In this document: in pieces, positions 37,791-45,990 of the stretch
How the letters are laid out: each line of letters opens with the position of its first letter
How positions within the stretch are numbered: the stretch's first letter is position 1
The notes under the pieces: generated by a model
What the model was told of the DNA's origin: nothing
Seen by the model: the letters and a program-made list of their open reading frames with translations, nothing else
Database searches by the model: none
Position numbers and translations under genes: made by a program
Assembly: GCF_025989125.1 (NCBI RefSeq)
Contig: NZ_JAPDNR010000001.1
Span: 5,382,087 to 5,446,086, forward strand
From: Chitinophaga nivalis
GTDB lineage: Bacteria; Bacteroidota; Bacteroidia; Chitinophagales; Chitinophagaceae
Direction: 5' to 3'
DNA: 64,000 nt

Positions 37791-38060
37791 ATGAATAACA
37801 TTAAAAAGAAAGACAGAAAAGTAACCAATATATCCAAAACGGAAAGACGTGTATTAGAAGCCTTATCCAGAGGCGGCCGGGTTATTTCCTATAAAGATGA
37901 AAGAGGAAAAATTGTGGAAGTACTGTGCCTGAGTGCAGAAGGCAATCACCTGGATAAGTGCGACCTGGAGCTATTTAAAAGGCTCAAAACAAAGCGACTC
38001 ATCATGAGCATTGATGGCGGCCCATACAATATTACCAGGGCTGGTAACGATGCCCTCTAA
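37791..38060 (+). CDS. YjhX/UPF0386-family small protein
   Basis: Protein of 89 residues. It matches by eye the pattern of the YjhX (UPF0386) family: ISKTERRVLEALSRGGRV, a central E-V-L-C-L-SAEG stretch, then ELFKRLKTKRLIMSIDGGPYNIT. E. coli YjhX (85 residues) has been described as a toxin whose partner is the acetyltransferase-like YjhQ. No such partner is adjacent here, so a toxin role is not supported. It is probably co-transcribed with the TetR gene 14 bp upstream; a strong terminator lies 62 bp downstream. Confidence 0.82.
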   Translation: MNNIKKKDRKVTNISKTERRVLEALSRGGRVISYKDERGKIVEVLCLSAEGNHLDKCDLELFKRLKTKRLIMSIDGGPYNITRAGNDAL

Positions 38061-38121
38061 AAATATCTGATGCCTGTTCTCCACTGTGAGGACTACCGGT
38101 TACCTATATACGTACAAAAGA

Positions 38122-38154
38122 AAAGCCGTACAGCTCCCGGAGCTATACGGCTTT
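38122..38154. terminator. Hairpin terminator between convergent genes
   Basis: The stem AAAGCCGTA (38122-38130) pairs with TACGGCTTT (38146-38154), and an inner AGCTC/GAGCT stem encloses a CCG loop. It lies between the stops of the YjhX-like gene (plus) and the caspase-like gene (minus) and can act in both directions. Confidence 0.85.
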
Positions 38155-38182
38155 CGTTATCTGCCGGCAATCTATAGCTATG

Positions 38183-38692
38183 TTAAATGGTGAAAAGCGC
38201 GATACAACAAGCCCTTATTTGTGTGCTGGTAGCAGCAAACAGATAAGAAATGGCATCATCGCCACCATATACTACCTGATTCGGGTACTTTTCTTTCCAA
38301 AGTACTGCGACATGTTTCTTTGAATCTGTCGTAACAGCGCTGTAACAGCACATAAACAGTATTCTTTTAGCGGTGTTGGCTTTACAGGTCACCAGCTCTT
38401 TTATAACAGCATCCGTAGTTACCTCCAGATCCGGTTCATTGGAAAATAATTTATCACTTGTTTTTTTACTGCCGTGTGCAAAAACGATGATATAATCATC
38501 TTTCGTTACGGTAAACTTAGTGCCGGAATACACCACTTCCAGGCTATCAATTGTTGCATTAATGTTTTCTCTGATAAGTTTGCTGGATACTTTGTTGAAG
38601 GTATTCTGAAAATCAATCGCCTGCGGAGGCAGGTCTTTCCCCATATCCAGTTTACTTTTTTTGAATGGGATAAAAACAAATAGCTTAGACAT
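38183..38692 (-). CDS. Small cytoplasmic protein with caspase-like His/Cys pair
   Basis: Protein of 169 residues without signal peptide or membrane segment. I do not recognise the family. Two segments resemble the catalytic strands of clan CD (caspase-fold) peptidases: DDYIIVFAHGS, with His73 followed by Gly, and RILFMCCYSA, with Cys115/Cys116 about 42 residues later. The order and surroundings (hydrophobic strand-His-Gly; hydrophobic strand-Cys-x-Ser) fit CHAT/metacaspase-like domains, but the protein is shorter than most of them. It stands alone: convergent with the YjhX-like gene, and separated from the efflux operon by a terminator. Peptidase function is an inference from two short motifs. 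Confidence 0.6.
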   Translation of the reverse strand: MSKLFVFIPFKKSKLDMGKDLPPQAIDFQNTFNKVSSKLIRENINATIDSLEVVYSGTKFTVTKDDYIIVFAHGSKKTSDKLFSNEPDLEVTTDAVIKELVTCKANTAKRILFMCCYSAVTTDSKKHVAVLWKEKYPNQVVYGGDDAISYLFAATSTQIRACCIALFTI

Positions 38693-38868
38693 AATGTAGA
38701 TTTTTTTGAGGGAAGAGATAATAATTGTTTGCTAACAGCTCAAGATGGATAACCATAAAGACTGTATTGATTGCCAGCAGATACCTTTCTGAATTTACGT
38801 AATTTTTGTTATACTTTTTCTATTGCCCGCTACATAATTGTGGTTGTTTTGATAGGGTACAAACAAAT

Positions 38869-38895
38869 AAAGACCCGCGCCGGGCGCAGGTCTTT
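38869..38895. terminator. Terminator of the efflux operon
   Basis: The stem AAAGACC / GGTCTTT extends inward to GCGC/GCGC with one mismatch and a CGG loop. It lies 97 bp beyond the stop of the minus-strand permease gene. The surrounding gap 38693-38991 otherwise holds only an unconvincing 63-codon plus frame (38771-38962). Confidence 0.75.
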
Positions 38896-38991
38896 AATAA
38901 CTTATCGGACTATCGGTATATGTTGTTGCTGTATTTTACTTTTTATACCATCATCCTGCTAAGGGCAGCGACAACATCGTATAGTAATGCA

Positions 38992-40179
38992 TTAGCTGAT
39001 CCGATCTGTCTTTCCTTTTGATGCCGCGCGGAACAACAGCCATAATTTTATTTTCAATGCCAGCCATCCCATGAAAGCATATACCACCAATAAAATACCC
39101 AGGTGTTTGATGTAAGGGTACGTAAGTGCAACGCCTCCCTTTTGGATCAACAGGATTTTAAAGGCCTGCAGGAAGGGCGTCAATGGAATAATGTTAGCGA
39201 TAAACTGTACGAAACCCGGCATGGCATTGAGTGGCCAGGTAAAACCACTGATGATGAAAGCCGGCGAAGCGATGACCATCAATATCTGGGTAGCTTTTAA
39301 AGCATCCGGAATCAGGATGCTGATAAATACACCCAGGAAAGAAGCAGCCCCCACAAAAAAGGCCGTCAGCCAGATGAAATTCCAAATCCCTTCCGGCAAT
39401 GGCACATGGAACAGTATATGCATGACATAGTATATCGACACGATGAGGATAGAGAAAACCCATACCGGGATCACCTTTATCAGCATCGTGGGGAAAGCCC
39501 AATGCCGCAAACGCTCATACTCCTGCACAAACGAACCACCCTGGAACTCGGCCGCAAAACTAACTGCCATCGCCAGCAGAATAACTTGTTGCAATACCAC
39601 TGCCAGCATAGCCGGCCACATAAATATCAGGTAATTACTGGTGGTATTGAAAAGGGTAATATAGTTGGTTTTAAAGGGCTCATATTGCGTAACCGCTCTG
39701 GTAGCAGGCATTCCCATTTTTTGCAGCGCTTTGATGGAGACCCCTGCAGAAAAGGTACCAATGGTCAGCTGCAATGCCTTGGATGCAAAGTTAGCCGTCA
39801 ACACATTTCCGGTGTTGACATATACATTGACTTCCGGATATTTTTTCTGCAATATGCCCGCCTCAAACCGGGCGGGAATCATCACCACCGCGGATGCTTC
39901 CTGCCGGATCACTTCATCATTGATATTGGCAGGCTCCTGTACATATTTCAATATTTTAATCGTCTTATTATCTCCCAGCATTTCTACCAGCTGATTGGAT
40001 AAGGGGGTATTATCCTTATCAATCACGATGACGGGCGTACTCTCCACTTTCCCGCTTTTATACACAAACCCCAGTAGTGTAGCGTAAAAAACCGGTGCGA
40101 GAAAGAATACTGTGCGCAAGGTAGCATTGCCAATAAATAACTTGAACTCACGTTTCAACAATCGGATAAATTCTTTCAT
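38992..40179 (-). CDS. ABC-2 type permease (YhhJ/YbhR-like)
   Basis: Inner-membrane protein of 395 residues. Pattern of the ABC-2 transporter family: a first membrane segment near residues 20-42 (FFLAPVFYATLLGFVY), a periplasmic domain of about 130 residues (VIVIDKDNTPLSNQLVEML onward), then a cluster of about five membrane segments between residues 175 and 385 with the ALKATQILMVIASPAFIISGF region. It is the third gene of a TolC-HlyD-permease operon, 6 bp after the HlyD stop. Homologous systems often have two permeases and an ATPase; here neither a second permease nor an ATP-binding subunit is adjacent. Probably part of a tripartite exporter of unknown substrate. Confidence 0.9.
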   Translation of the reverse strand: MKEFIRLLKREFKLFIGNATLRTVFFLAPVFYATLLGFVYKSGKVESTPVIVIDKDNTPLSNQLVEMLGDNKTIKILKYVQEPANINDEVIRQEASAVVMIPARFEAGILQKKYPEVNVYVNTGNVLTANFASKALQLTIGTFSAGVSIKALQKMGMPATRAVTQYEPFKTNYITLFNTTSNYLIFMWPAMLAVVLQQVILLAMAVSFAAEFQGGSFVQEYERLRHWAFPTMLIKVIPVWVFSILIVSIYYVMHILFHVPLPEGIWNFIWLTAFFVGAASFLGVFISILIPDALKATQILMVIASPAFIISGFTWPLNAMPGFVQFIANIIPLTPFLQAFKILLIQKGGVALTYPYIKHLGILLVVYAFMGWLALKIKLWLLFRAASKGKTDRIS

Positions 40180-40185
40180 GCCTAA

Positions 40186-41142
40186 TTATTTCAGTATAAC
40201 ACTCGCATTTACCAATATCTCTTTGGTCTTATTGATATCTTTTGGTTGCACTTTAATCTCATACACTGCATCCTGCAACTGATAGTCGGGATAGGCAGTC
40301 GTAATATCCGCATAACGGGTCAGTTGTTTGATATAGGCGATGGTACCCACCAGTTCTTCCTTGTTGTAAACAACTTCCAGTTTTACGTCTTCTCCCTTTT
40401 TATACTTTGAGATCCTGCTTTCCGGTATGGTAAACCGGAAATAGGTACTCCCCGGAATATATCCGTTGAACAGCGCAAAACCTGCTGTTGCCAGCTCTCC
40501 CGGGTTCAGGCTGATCGTTTCTATTTCCATATCATTGGTGGCAATGACATATCGTTCGGCAAAGGCCACATTGGCTTCCTGCAAAGCGCCTTTGGCCTGG
40601 GAAGCCTGGCCCGCAGCCATGTTTACCTTTTCAATGCGGGTACCTTTTTTGACATCATCCAGTTCTGCGACCACAGCATCATACTGCGCTTTGGCTCCTT
40701 GCAGCTTCGCATAGATTTCATCGTACGCCTGGGGCGCCATCAGACTGTCGTTAAACATATTACTGGCCCTCGCAAATGATTTTTGTGCAAATTCATATTG
40801 CTCTTTCAACCCCTTGTACTTCGCCTGCAGTTGTTTCATCTGGTCAGCAGTAGCGCCGTTACGCGCCATTTGCTCCTGTGCGGTTGCTGCACTGACAGCC
40901 CCCTCCGCCTGCGCTATTTTCGCGGAAACTTCCGGTGCATCCAGTAAAGCCAGGGTATCCCCTCTCTTTACCGTCTGCCCTTCGGCTACATAAATTTTCA
41001 GTATCCTGCCCGTGATCTTTGGCGCAAAAGAGATCACATCTTTTTTTGCTTTTCCCTCGAAGTTGTCGGCCCCCCGCTTCCGGGAGCTGCAACTCATGAG
41101 TGCCAGTAAACTGATAAATAATATGCAGGTAGTTATTCTCAT
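40186..41142 (-). CDS. HlyD-family periplasmic adaptor lipoprotein
   Basis: Membrane-fusion protein of about 318 residues linking an inner-membrane transporter to TolC. The start at 41142 gives a lipoprotein signal peptide with Cys18 (LLALMSC); the frame could also start 9 codons upstream. Features: biotinyl-lipoyl half-motif KITGRILKIYVAEGQTVKRGDTLALLD near 45-70, a long coiled-coil hairpin (about 70-190, QEQMARNGATADQMKQLQAKY), the second lipoyl half (ISLNPGELATAGFALFNGY) and a beta-barrel domain with VKLEVVYNKEELVGTIAYI. It sits between TolC and permease genes in one operon. Confidence 0.92.
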   Translation of the reverse strand: MRITTCILFISLLALMSCSSRKRGADNFEGKAKKDVISFAPKITGRILKIYVAEGQTVKRGDTLALLDAPEVSAKIAQAEGAVSAATAQEQMARNGATADQMKQLQAKYKGLKEQYEFAQKSFARASNMFNDSLMAPQAYDEIYAKLQGAKAQYDAVVAELDDVKKGTRIEKVNMAAGQASQAKGALQEANVAFAERYVIATNDMEIETISLNPGELATAGFALFNGYIPGSTYFRFTIPESRISKYKKGEDVKLEVVYNKEELVGTIAYIKQLTRYADITTAYPDYQLQDAVYEIKVQPKDINKTKEILVNASVILK

Positions 41143-41203
41143 TTTATAGTCATTAATTTTAGTAATCATTATTCCTTTCTGAATGCCGGCCGGTATACAT
41201 CGG

Positions 41204-42610
41204 CTAATACAGCTTGCTGATATCCAGTTCCTGGGTAGAGCGCATCACTTCTATCGCCGCCCTGCGCTGATTGAAAATGGCATTCTGGTAATCCAGTTCC
41301 GCCATCTCCAGGTCATTTTCCGCTTCTATCAACTGGGTAGATTTTGTCATCCCATACCGAAACTCTTTCTCTGCCTGTACCAGCGCATTCCCAGCCACTT
41401 CCTTCTGTTTTTTCTTCAGGGCAATCTGCGCGTTGGCGATATCGTAATTAGATTGATTATTCGCCTGGTTTAAGGTGAGCTTACGCAAGGCATCATATTT
41501 CTGATTTTGCAGCAGTTCCTGGTCTATACGGGCTTTTTCAATGGCATGTTTACCTTCCCTGCCATCAAAAATTTCCCACTTAAATCCAATGCCTCCCATG
41601 AACACGGGAAAAACATTCAGATTCGTAGGCCGCCAGTCCAGCTTCCGGCCCGGATAATTGATAGCCGGAATAGCGGGTATAATGTTGTCGGACGATTTCA
41701 CCCGTGCACCATACAGGCCCATATACGCAGTAGATGCCATCAATTGTACCTTGGGAATCCACCAGGTCTGTTCCGCCTTTATTTTATAGCCGGAGGCGTT
41801 GATACCGTGGTTTAATGCCCGTACCTCTGCGCGGTCTTCAATTGTTTTTCCGGGTGTATTGAGGGCCAATGCTGCCAGCACCGGATCAATCAGCCGAAGC
41901 CTTTCCTTGCTGATACCTGTTAATACCTCCAGTTGGGTCAGCAACAGTTCTTTTTTCCCTTCGTACTCTGCTACTTTAGCATCCAGGGTAGCCTGTGCCA
42001 GTTCAATTTTTTTATGATCATACGGTGTTATCAGGCCATAGCCCAATGCCTTATCTGCCGTTTTGCGATTGGCATCCAGTCTTCGCTTACCTTCATCCAG
42101 CACTTTTTTCGATTGATGTACCAATGCCAGCTGATCGTAGGCCCTGGAAATAACAGCCGCCACTTCATCTGCTGTTTTTTCCAGCAACACATCTTCTGAT
42201 AATTTTTTCTCTCCCAAAGCTTTGCTGAGATATTTTACTTTTCCGCCGGAATACAGCAACATCTTGGCATCTGCCTTGGCCAGGCCGGAGAAACCAGATA
42301 CATTGATATTATTGTTGTATTTCCCTTCCGGTATTTCCAGAAAAGGTTGCAAATTCAATTCCGGGGAAATGAGACGTGTGGTAGCATTGAGATAACCCGC
42401 CATCCCGCTGACTTCCAGCGTAGGGAGATAAATATCCTTCAGTTTATGCTGATCAAGACCGGTTAGCTTATTTTTGGCAAGTTGGCCTTTCAGGTCTGCG
42501 TCCCGTACCATAGCGCTATCCAGCAATTCTTTAAAGCCAGGCGCTGTTTGAGCTTTACAAAAATTATAGAATATAAGTGATAGGAGCAGGAAAAACAGCT
42601 TACTCTTCAT
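41204..42610 (-). CDS. TolC-family outer-membrane efflux protein
   Basis: Outer-membrane channel of 468 residues. Signal peptide MKSKLFFLLLSLIFYNFCKAQ. Two TolC repeats of long helices: the first around residues 25-230 (ELLDSAMVRDADLKGQLAKN, KVLDEGKRRLDANRKTADKAL), the second around 255-465 (ALNHGINASGYKIKAEQTWWIPKVQL, AQIALKKKQKEVAGNALVQAEKEF). It is the first gene of the operon, so the promoter should lie in 42611-42930. With HlyD and the permease it would form a channel across the envelope. The substrate is unknown; no link with the peptide products can be shown. Confidence 0.93.
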   Translation of the reverse strand: MKSKLFFLLLSLIFYNFCKAQTAPGFKELLDSAMVRDADLKGQLAKNKLTGLDQHKLKDIYLPTLEVSGMAGYLNATTRLISPELNLQPFLEIPEGKYNNNINVSGFSGLAKADAKMLLYSGGKVKYLSKALGEKKLSEDVLLEKTADEVAAVISRAYDQLALVHQSKKVLDEGKRRLDANRKTADKALGYGLITPYDHKKIELAQATLDAKVAEYEGKKELLLTQLEVLTGISKERLRLIDPVLAALALNTPGKTIEDRAEVRALNHGINASGYKIKAEQTWWIPKVQLMASTAYMGLYGARVKSSDNIIPAIPAINYPGRKLDWRPTNLNVFPVFMGGIGFKWEIFDGREGKHAIEKARIDQELLQNQKYDALRKLTLNQANNQSNYDIANAQIALKKKQKEVAGNALVQAEKEFRYGMTKSTQLIEAENDLEMAELDYQNAIFNQRRAAIEVMRSTQELDISKLY

Positions 42611-43032
42611 TGATGAAAAAAAATTTTAATCCAGAGATAGATATTCATCGATAGAATATCTTTAATACAAAATTCAACACATCGTATCCATAGGGAGAAA
42701 ATATCCTGCTTCCAAATTGGCCGGCTATCCATTATACACCCCTGACCCTACAATGCTCTTTTACTTTTCTTTATCTTAACACATAAAATAAATTAATGTT
42801 TAATTTCTGACATGTGAGACCTTTTTATTTTTTGCCCCACCCCTATCAAAAGTCGGGCCTATTGTGCCAAAAACGAATAAAACCGATATTTAATCACTTC
42901 AGATTAAAATGAGATTAGCAAATCCACCTAATAAAAAAAGCAGCCTTCCGATCCAAAGACCGGAAGGCTGCTTTTTTTATTGGCTCAGCAAAGGGCACTA
43001 TGCTGATGGCCCCGTATAGGCGCCGCTGTTGT
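42611..43032. other. Intergenic, 422 bp, with terminator at 42933-42978
   Basis: AT-rich region between the TolC start and the stop of the outer-membrane barrel gene, both minus. It should hold the efflux-operon promoter, though no perfect consensus was found. The strong terminator is listed separately. No gene is supported. Confidence 0.5.
42933..42978. terminator. Strong 18-bp hairpin terminator
   Basis: A perfect stem (AAAAAAAGCAGCCTTCCG at 42933-42950 with its complement at 42961-42978) and a 10-base loop, flanked by A and T runs so that it works on either strand. It lies 55 bp beyond the stop of the outer-membrane barrel gene at 43033. Confidence 0.92.
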
Positions 43033-45489
43033 TTAATTGATTCTTCGTTGCTCCTGTTCTGTACTGTTGCCTTTATTCCTGGCAGGCGCATTTAATTTCT
43101 TGCCAAAACGATAGGTGAATGAAAGATTCACGACCCTGGTATCGGCGCTTTGCACATAACTTTCCTCTACATTATTATACAGAATGGTGCCGTATATGAT
43201 CTGGGAATAAAAAATATCCCTGGCATTTAATCTGAATGTTCCTTTATTATTCCATACCAGTTTGGATATACCTATATCCGCCTGGCCAAATCCTTTTGTT
43301 GTATACTGCCCATCTACATCTTTGCTGTTATAATAGCCGGAAAGCTCTGCAGCCCACCCTTTTCCGATGGCAAACTGGTTGCTGGCGCCTATCCTGGCTG
43401 TATAGGCACTGGTTTCCAGATCAGCGCCATTGACGAAACCTGTTACCTTTTTATACAACAAATCTGCATTCAGGTTAATAGTCCACCACTTTCCTACGGA
43501 TAAAGCCTGATTCAGCGATAGTCCGATTGTCTGCAATTTACCCAGGTTGTCCTGCGTGTAGATGGACTCCTTATTCCGGGACCTGAAAACAACCGCGAAA
43601 TAATTGCTGGTCGCTGCATAGCTGGCAGTAGCCGTGAATTTCCCGTTATGCCCGTAGCTGACACTGAAGTTATTGGTATACTGCGGCAACAATAAAGGAT
43701 TCCCGACTTCATAAGTATACTTGTTGACGTAATACAGGAACGGATTCAAGGTTCTGTAAGCGGGACGGTCTATCCGCCTGCCATAGGAAAAACTGATTTC
43801 ATTCAGACTGTCAATTTTATATCCGACAAAAACATTCGGGAATAAGTTGTTGTAATGGCGGGTAAAGGTGGTATCTGTTCGCTCCGGATTCCCTAACTGG
43901 TGGCCTTTGTAATTCGTATTCTCAAAGCGTAAGCCGGCCTGCAGCGTCCATTGCTTCACCTCTCTGGCAAAGTTCAGGTAAAGGGCATTGATATTCTCTT
44001 CGTACAGAAAGTTGTTGGAGATCCCATAATCCGGTAAGAAGGGGTCATCTGCCATCCGGCGCAGATACCCGGCCAGGTTATTCGTTTTTACCTGGCTGAT
44101 CTTCAAGCCGCTTTCCATTTTCAGGAGATTACGAAACGTTTGGGTATAATCTGCTTTCAGGGAGTAGACATCAATTTTCACCGGTAAATCTCCCTGTACG
44201 GCTTCTTTTGCCGTTTGTGTACCAGCCGCAAAACTGCTATTGGTAAAGAACTGATGATTCGTGGAATGATAGCGTAAATAGTCAATATCCGCGGTGAGTA
44301 TCTTTGCTGAATCAAACTGGTGCGACAGATTCAGGTTGACGCCCGCGTTTTTCAACTCACTTTTTGTATTGGCGCGGGTTTGTACGATAGAATCCAATAC
44401 CCCTTTCCGATCCAGAAAATGCGCATCACTGGCATTATCCGAAGGCATTACCTGGATCCGGCCGGTGGCAGCAAAGCCGATGGTGGTACGAGCTGATACA
44501 AAATAATCCATCCCCACTTTAAGATTGTGCAGGGTACTCCGGAAAGTCATCCGGGAAGGCTGATCATATAAACCCGTCGTTTTCCCCTCGCTTTCAAAGA
44601 ACCTTCTTTTGATATTCAACTCCGTAAATCCGTTCCTGATACCATAGTTATAATTCAGGAAAGTATTAATCTTCCTGTTCCTGTAATTAAGACTCAGCGC
44701 ATTGTCTGTACGCCAGTAGCTACCTTGCCCGTAGCCCAATGTCACCGAACCATTAAAGCCCGCAGCTGTATTCTTTTTTGTTTTGATGTTGATGATACCT
44801 GCATTACCCGCCGCGTCGAACCTGGCGCCGGGATTGGCGATGATCTCCAGCTGGCTGAGCTGACTGGCATTCATATTACTCAACAGTTTCGTCAGGTCTG
44901 CACCTGATAGATAACTGGGCTTCCCGTCGATCATAACGGTTACGCCCTGTTTTCCTCTCAGACTTATATTGCCGTCTTTATCAACCGCCACGCCGGGCGA
45001 CTTCTGCAGGATCTCCAATACATTGCTGCCTACATTGGTAACAGATGCGTCAACGTTTACCACTAACTTATCTGTTTGCTGCTCAATGAATGCTTTCTGC
45101 CCGATCACGGCTATTTCTTTCAGGTCCTTCGTATTGGCCACCAGTCTGATTTCTTCCAACTGCAATGCGCTATTGCCGGCACTCACCAATAGTGCATTTA
45201 ATGTATACGGATTAAAGCCGATTACATACGCCGTCAGCCGGTAGTTGCCTGGCGGCACCCCGATCAGTTCAAACTTTCCTTCTTTATCAGATACCGCTGT
45301 TTTCACCAGTACGGAGTCTATTTTACGGGTAATACTAACGGAAGCACCCGCAATCGGCCCCGCCTGGTTACCGGCTTCTCTGATCACACCCCGGATAACC
45401 GCATCCTGGGCATATGTCGTACATGGAACGACGAAGAAAATAAATGCAATACTAAAAAGGGTCTTCACAAAGGCATTACCATTCATCAT
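43033..45489 (-). CDS. TonB-dependent receptor-like outer-membrane beta-barrel
   Basis: Outer-membrane protein of 818 residues, paralogous in design to the one at 17178-19622. Signal peptide (LFSIAFIFFVVPCTTYAQ). Carboxypeptidase-regulatory-like domain at about 28-115; plug-like segment with VLEILQKSPGVAVDKDGN, LRGKQGVTVMIDGKPSYL and NAGIINIKTKKN at about 125-250; then barrel strands with YGRRIDRPAYRTLNPF and the C-terminal NLSFTYRFGKK. No substrate can be assigned. It lies between the efflux operon and the second NRPS block and ends at a strong terminator. A role with the right-hand NRPS product is possible but not shown. The start could be either of two consecutive Met codons. Confidence 0.88.
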   Translation of the reverse strand: MMNGNAFVKTLFSIAFIFFVVPCTTYAQDAVIRGVIREAGNQAGPIAGASVSITRKIDSVLVKTAVSDKEGKFELIGVPPGNYRLTAYVIGFNPYTLNALLVSAGNSALQLEEIRLVANTKDLKEIAVIGQKAFIEQQTDKLVVNVDASVTNVGSNVLEILQKSPGVAVDKDGNISLRGKQGVTVMIDGKPSYLSGADLTKLLSNMNASQLSQLEIIANPGARFDAAGNAGIINIKTKKNTAAGFNGSVTLGYGQGSYWRTDNALSLNYRNRKINTFLNYNYGIRNGFTELNIKRRFFESEGKTTGLYDQPSRMTFRSTLHNLKVGMDYFVSARTTIGFAATGRIQVMPSDNASDAHFLDRKGVLDSIVQTRANTKSELKNAGVNLNLSHQFDSAKILTADIDYLRYHSTNHQFFTNSSFAAGTQTAKEAVQGDLPVKIDVYSLKADYTQTFRNLLKMESGLKISQVKTNNLAGYLRRMADDPFLPDYGISNNFLYEENINALYLNFAREVKQWTLQAGLRFENTNYKGHQLGNPERTDTTFTRHYNNLFPNVFVGYKIDSLNEISFSYGRRIDRPAYRTLNPFLYYVNKYTYEVGNPLLLPQYTNNFSVSYGHNGKFTATASYAATSNYFAVVFRSRNKESIYTQDNLGKLQTIGLSLNQALSVGKWWTINLNADLLYKKVTGFVNGADLETSAYTARIGASNQFAIGKGWAAELSGYYNSKDVDGQYTTKGFGQADIGISKLVWNNKGTFRLNARDIFYSQIIYGTILYNNVEESYVQSADTRVVNLSFTYRFGKKLNAPARNKGNSTEQEQRRIN

Positions 45490-45990
45490 ACGAGCTGTTG
45501 ATTACTGACTTATTTACAATCCCGGCAATAATGGATTATTCCAGGTGATGGGTTGACTATATGGGCTTGTTCTGCCTGTTCCTGAGCTGCACGGCGTATA
45601 TACATTATTGTTATTTACCCGGTCCGTGCTGCTGCTATCTTTATCTTTATTTCGTGTACCCATGACTGTTACCTATATCATGGGCTGTAAACCGGGGCAG
45701 GAAACTGTCTTTGACGTTGGTATTCACGAATATTGCATCATCAATATACTTGCTGTAGGTTTTTGCACTATCTGTATTTCTTTTGCTTTCCTGTTGCTAC
45801 TTATTCCTTATCATAAAAACCATTCGGCAGACAGTTCCTGCTTCCATGGATCTATACCATTATCCTTTGTACTTCCGGAGCATGCCATTGGGTACCCATA
45901 CCTACCCTGCTAACAGGTATTAAAGGTAGATATACCCAACATACGTTCCAAACACCCGGTTCCTCTTTTTCAAGCGATACTGGTATAGGA
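45490..45990. other. Intergenic, 501 bp, no gene supported
   Basis: Between the outer-membrane barrel start and the end of the right-hand NRPS operon, both minus. A 101-codon plus frame (45608-45913) contains hydrophobic stretches but no recognisable family and is not called. No strong hairpin marks the operon end. Confidence 0.45.

Noticed and set aside
37791..38060. Toxin-antitoxin pair around the YjhX-like gene
   Set aside because: No acetyltransferase-like partner is adjacent; the only operon mate is a TetR regulator.
45608..45913. 101-codon plus-strand frame with hydrophobic segments
   Set aside because: No signal peptide pattern, family resemblance or promoter; isolated in an intergenic region on the strand opposite to its neighbours.
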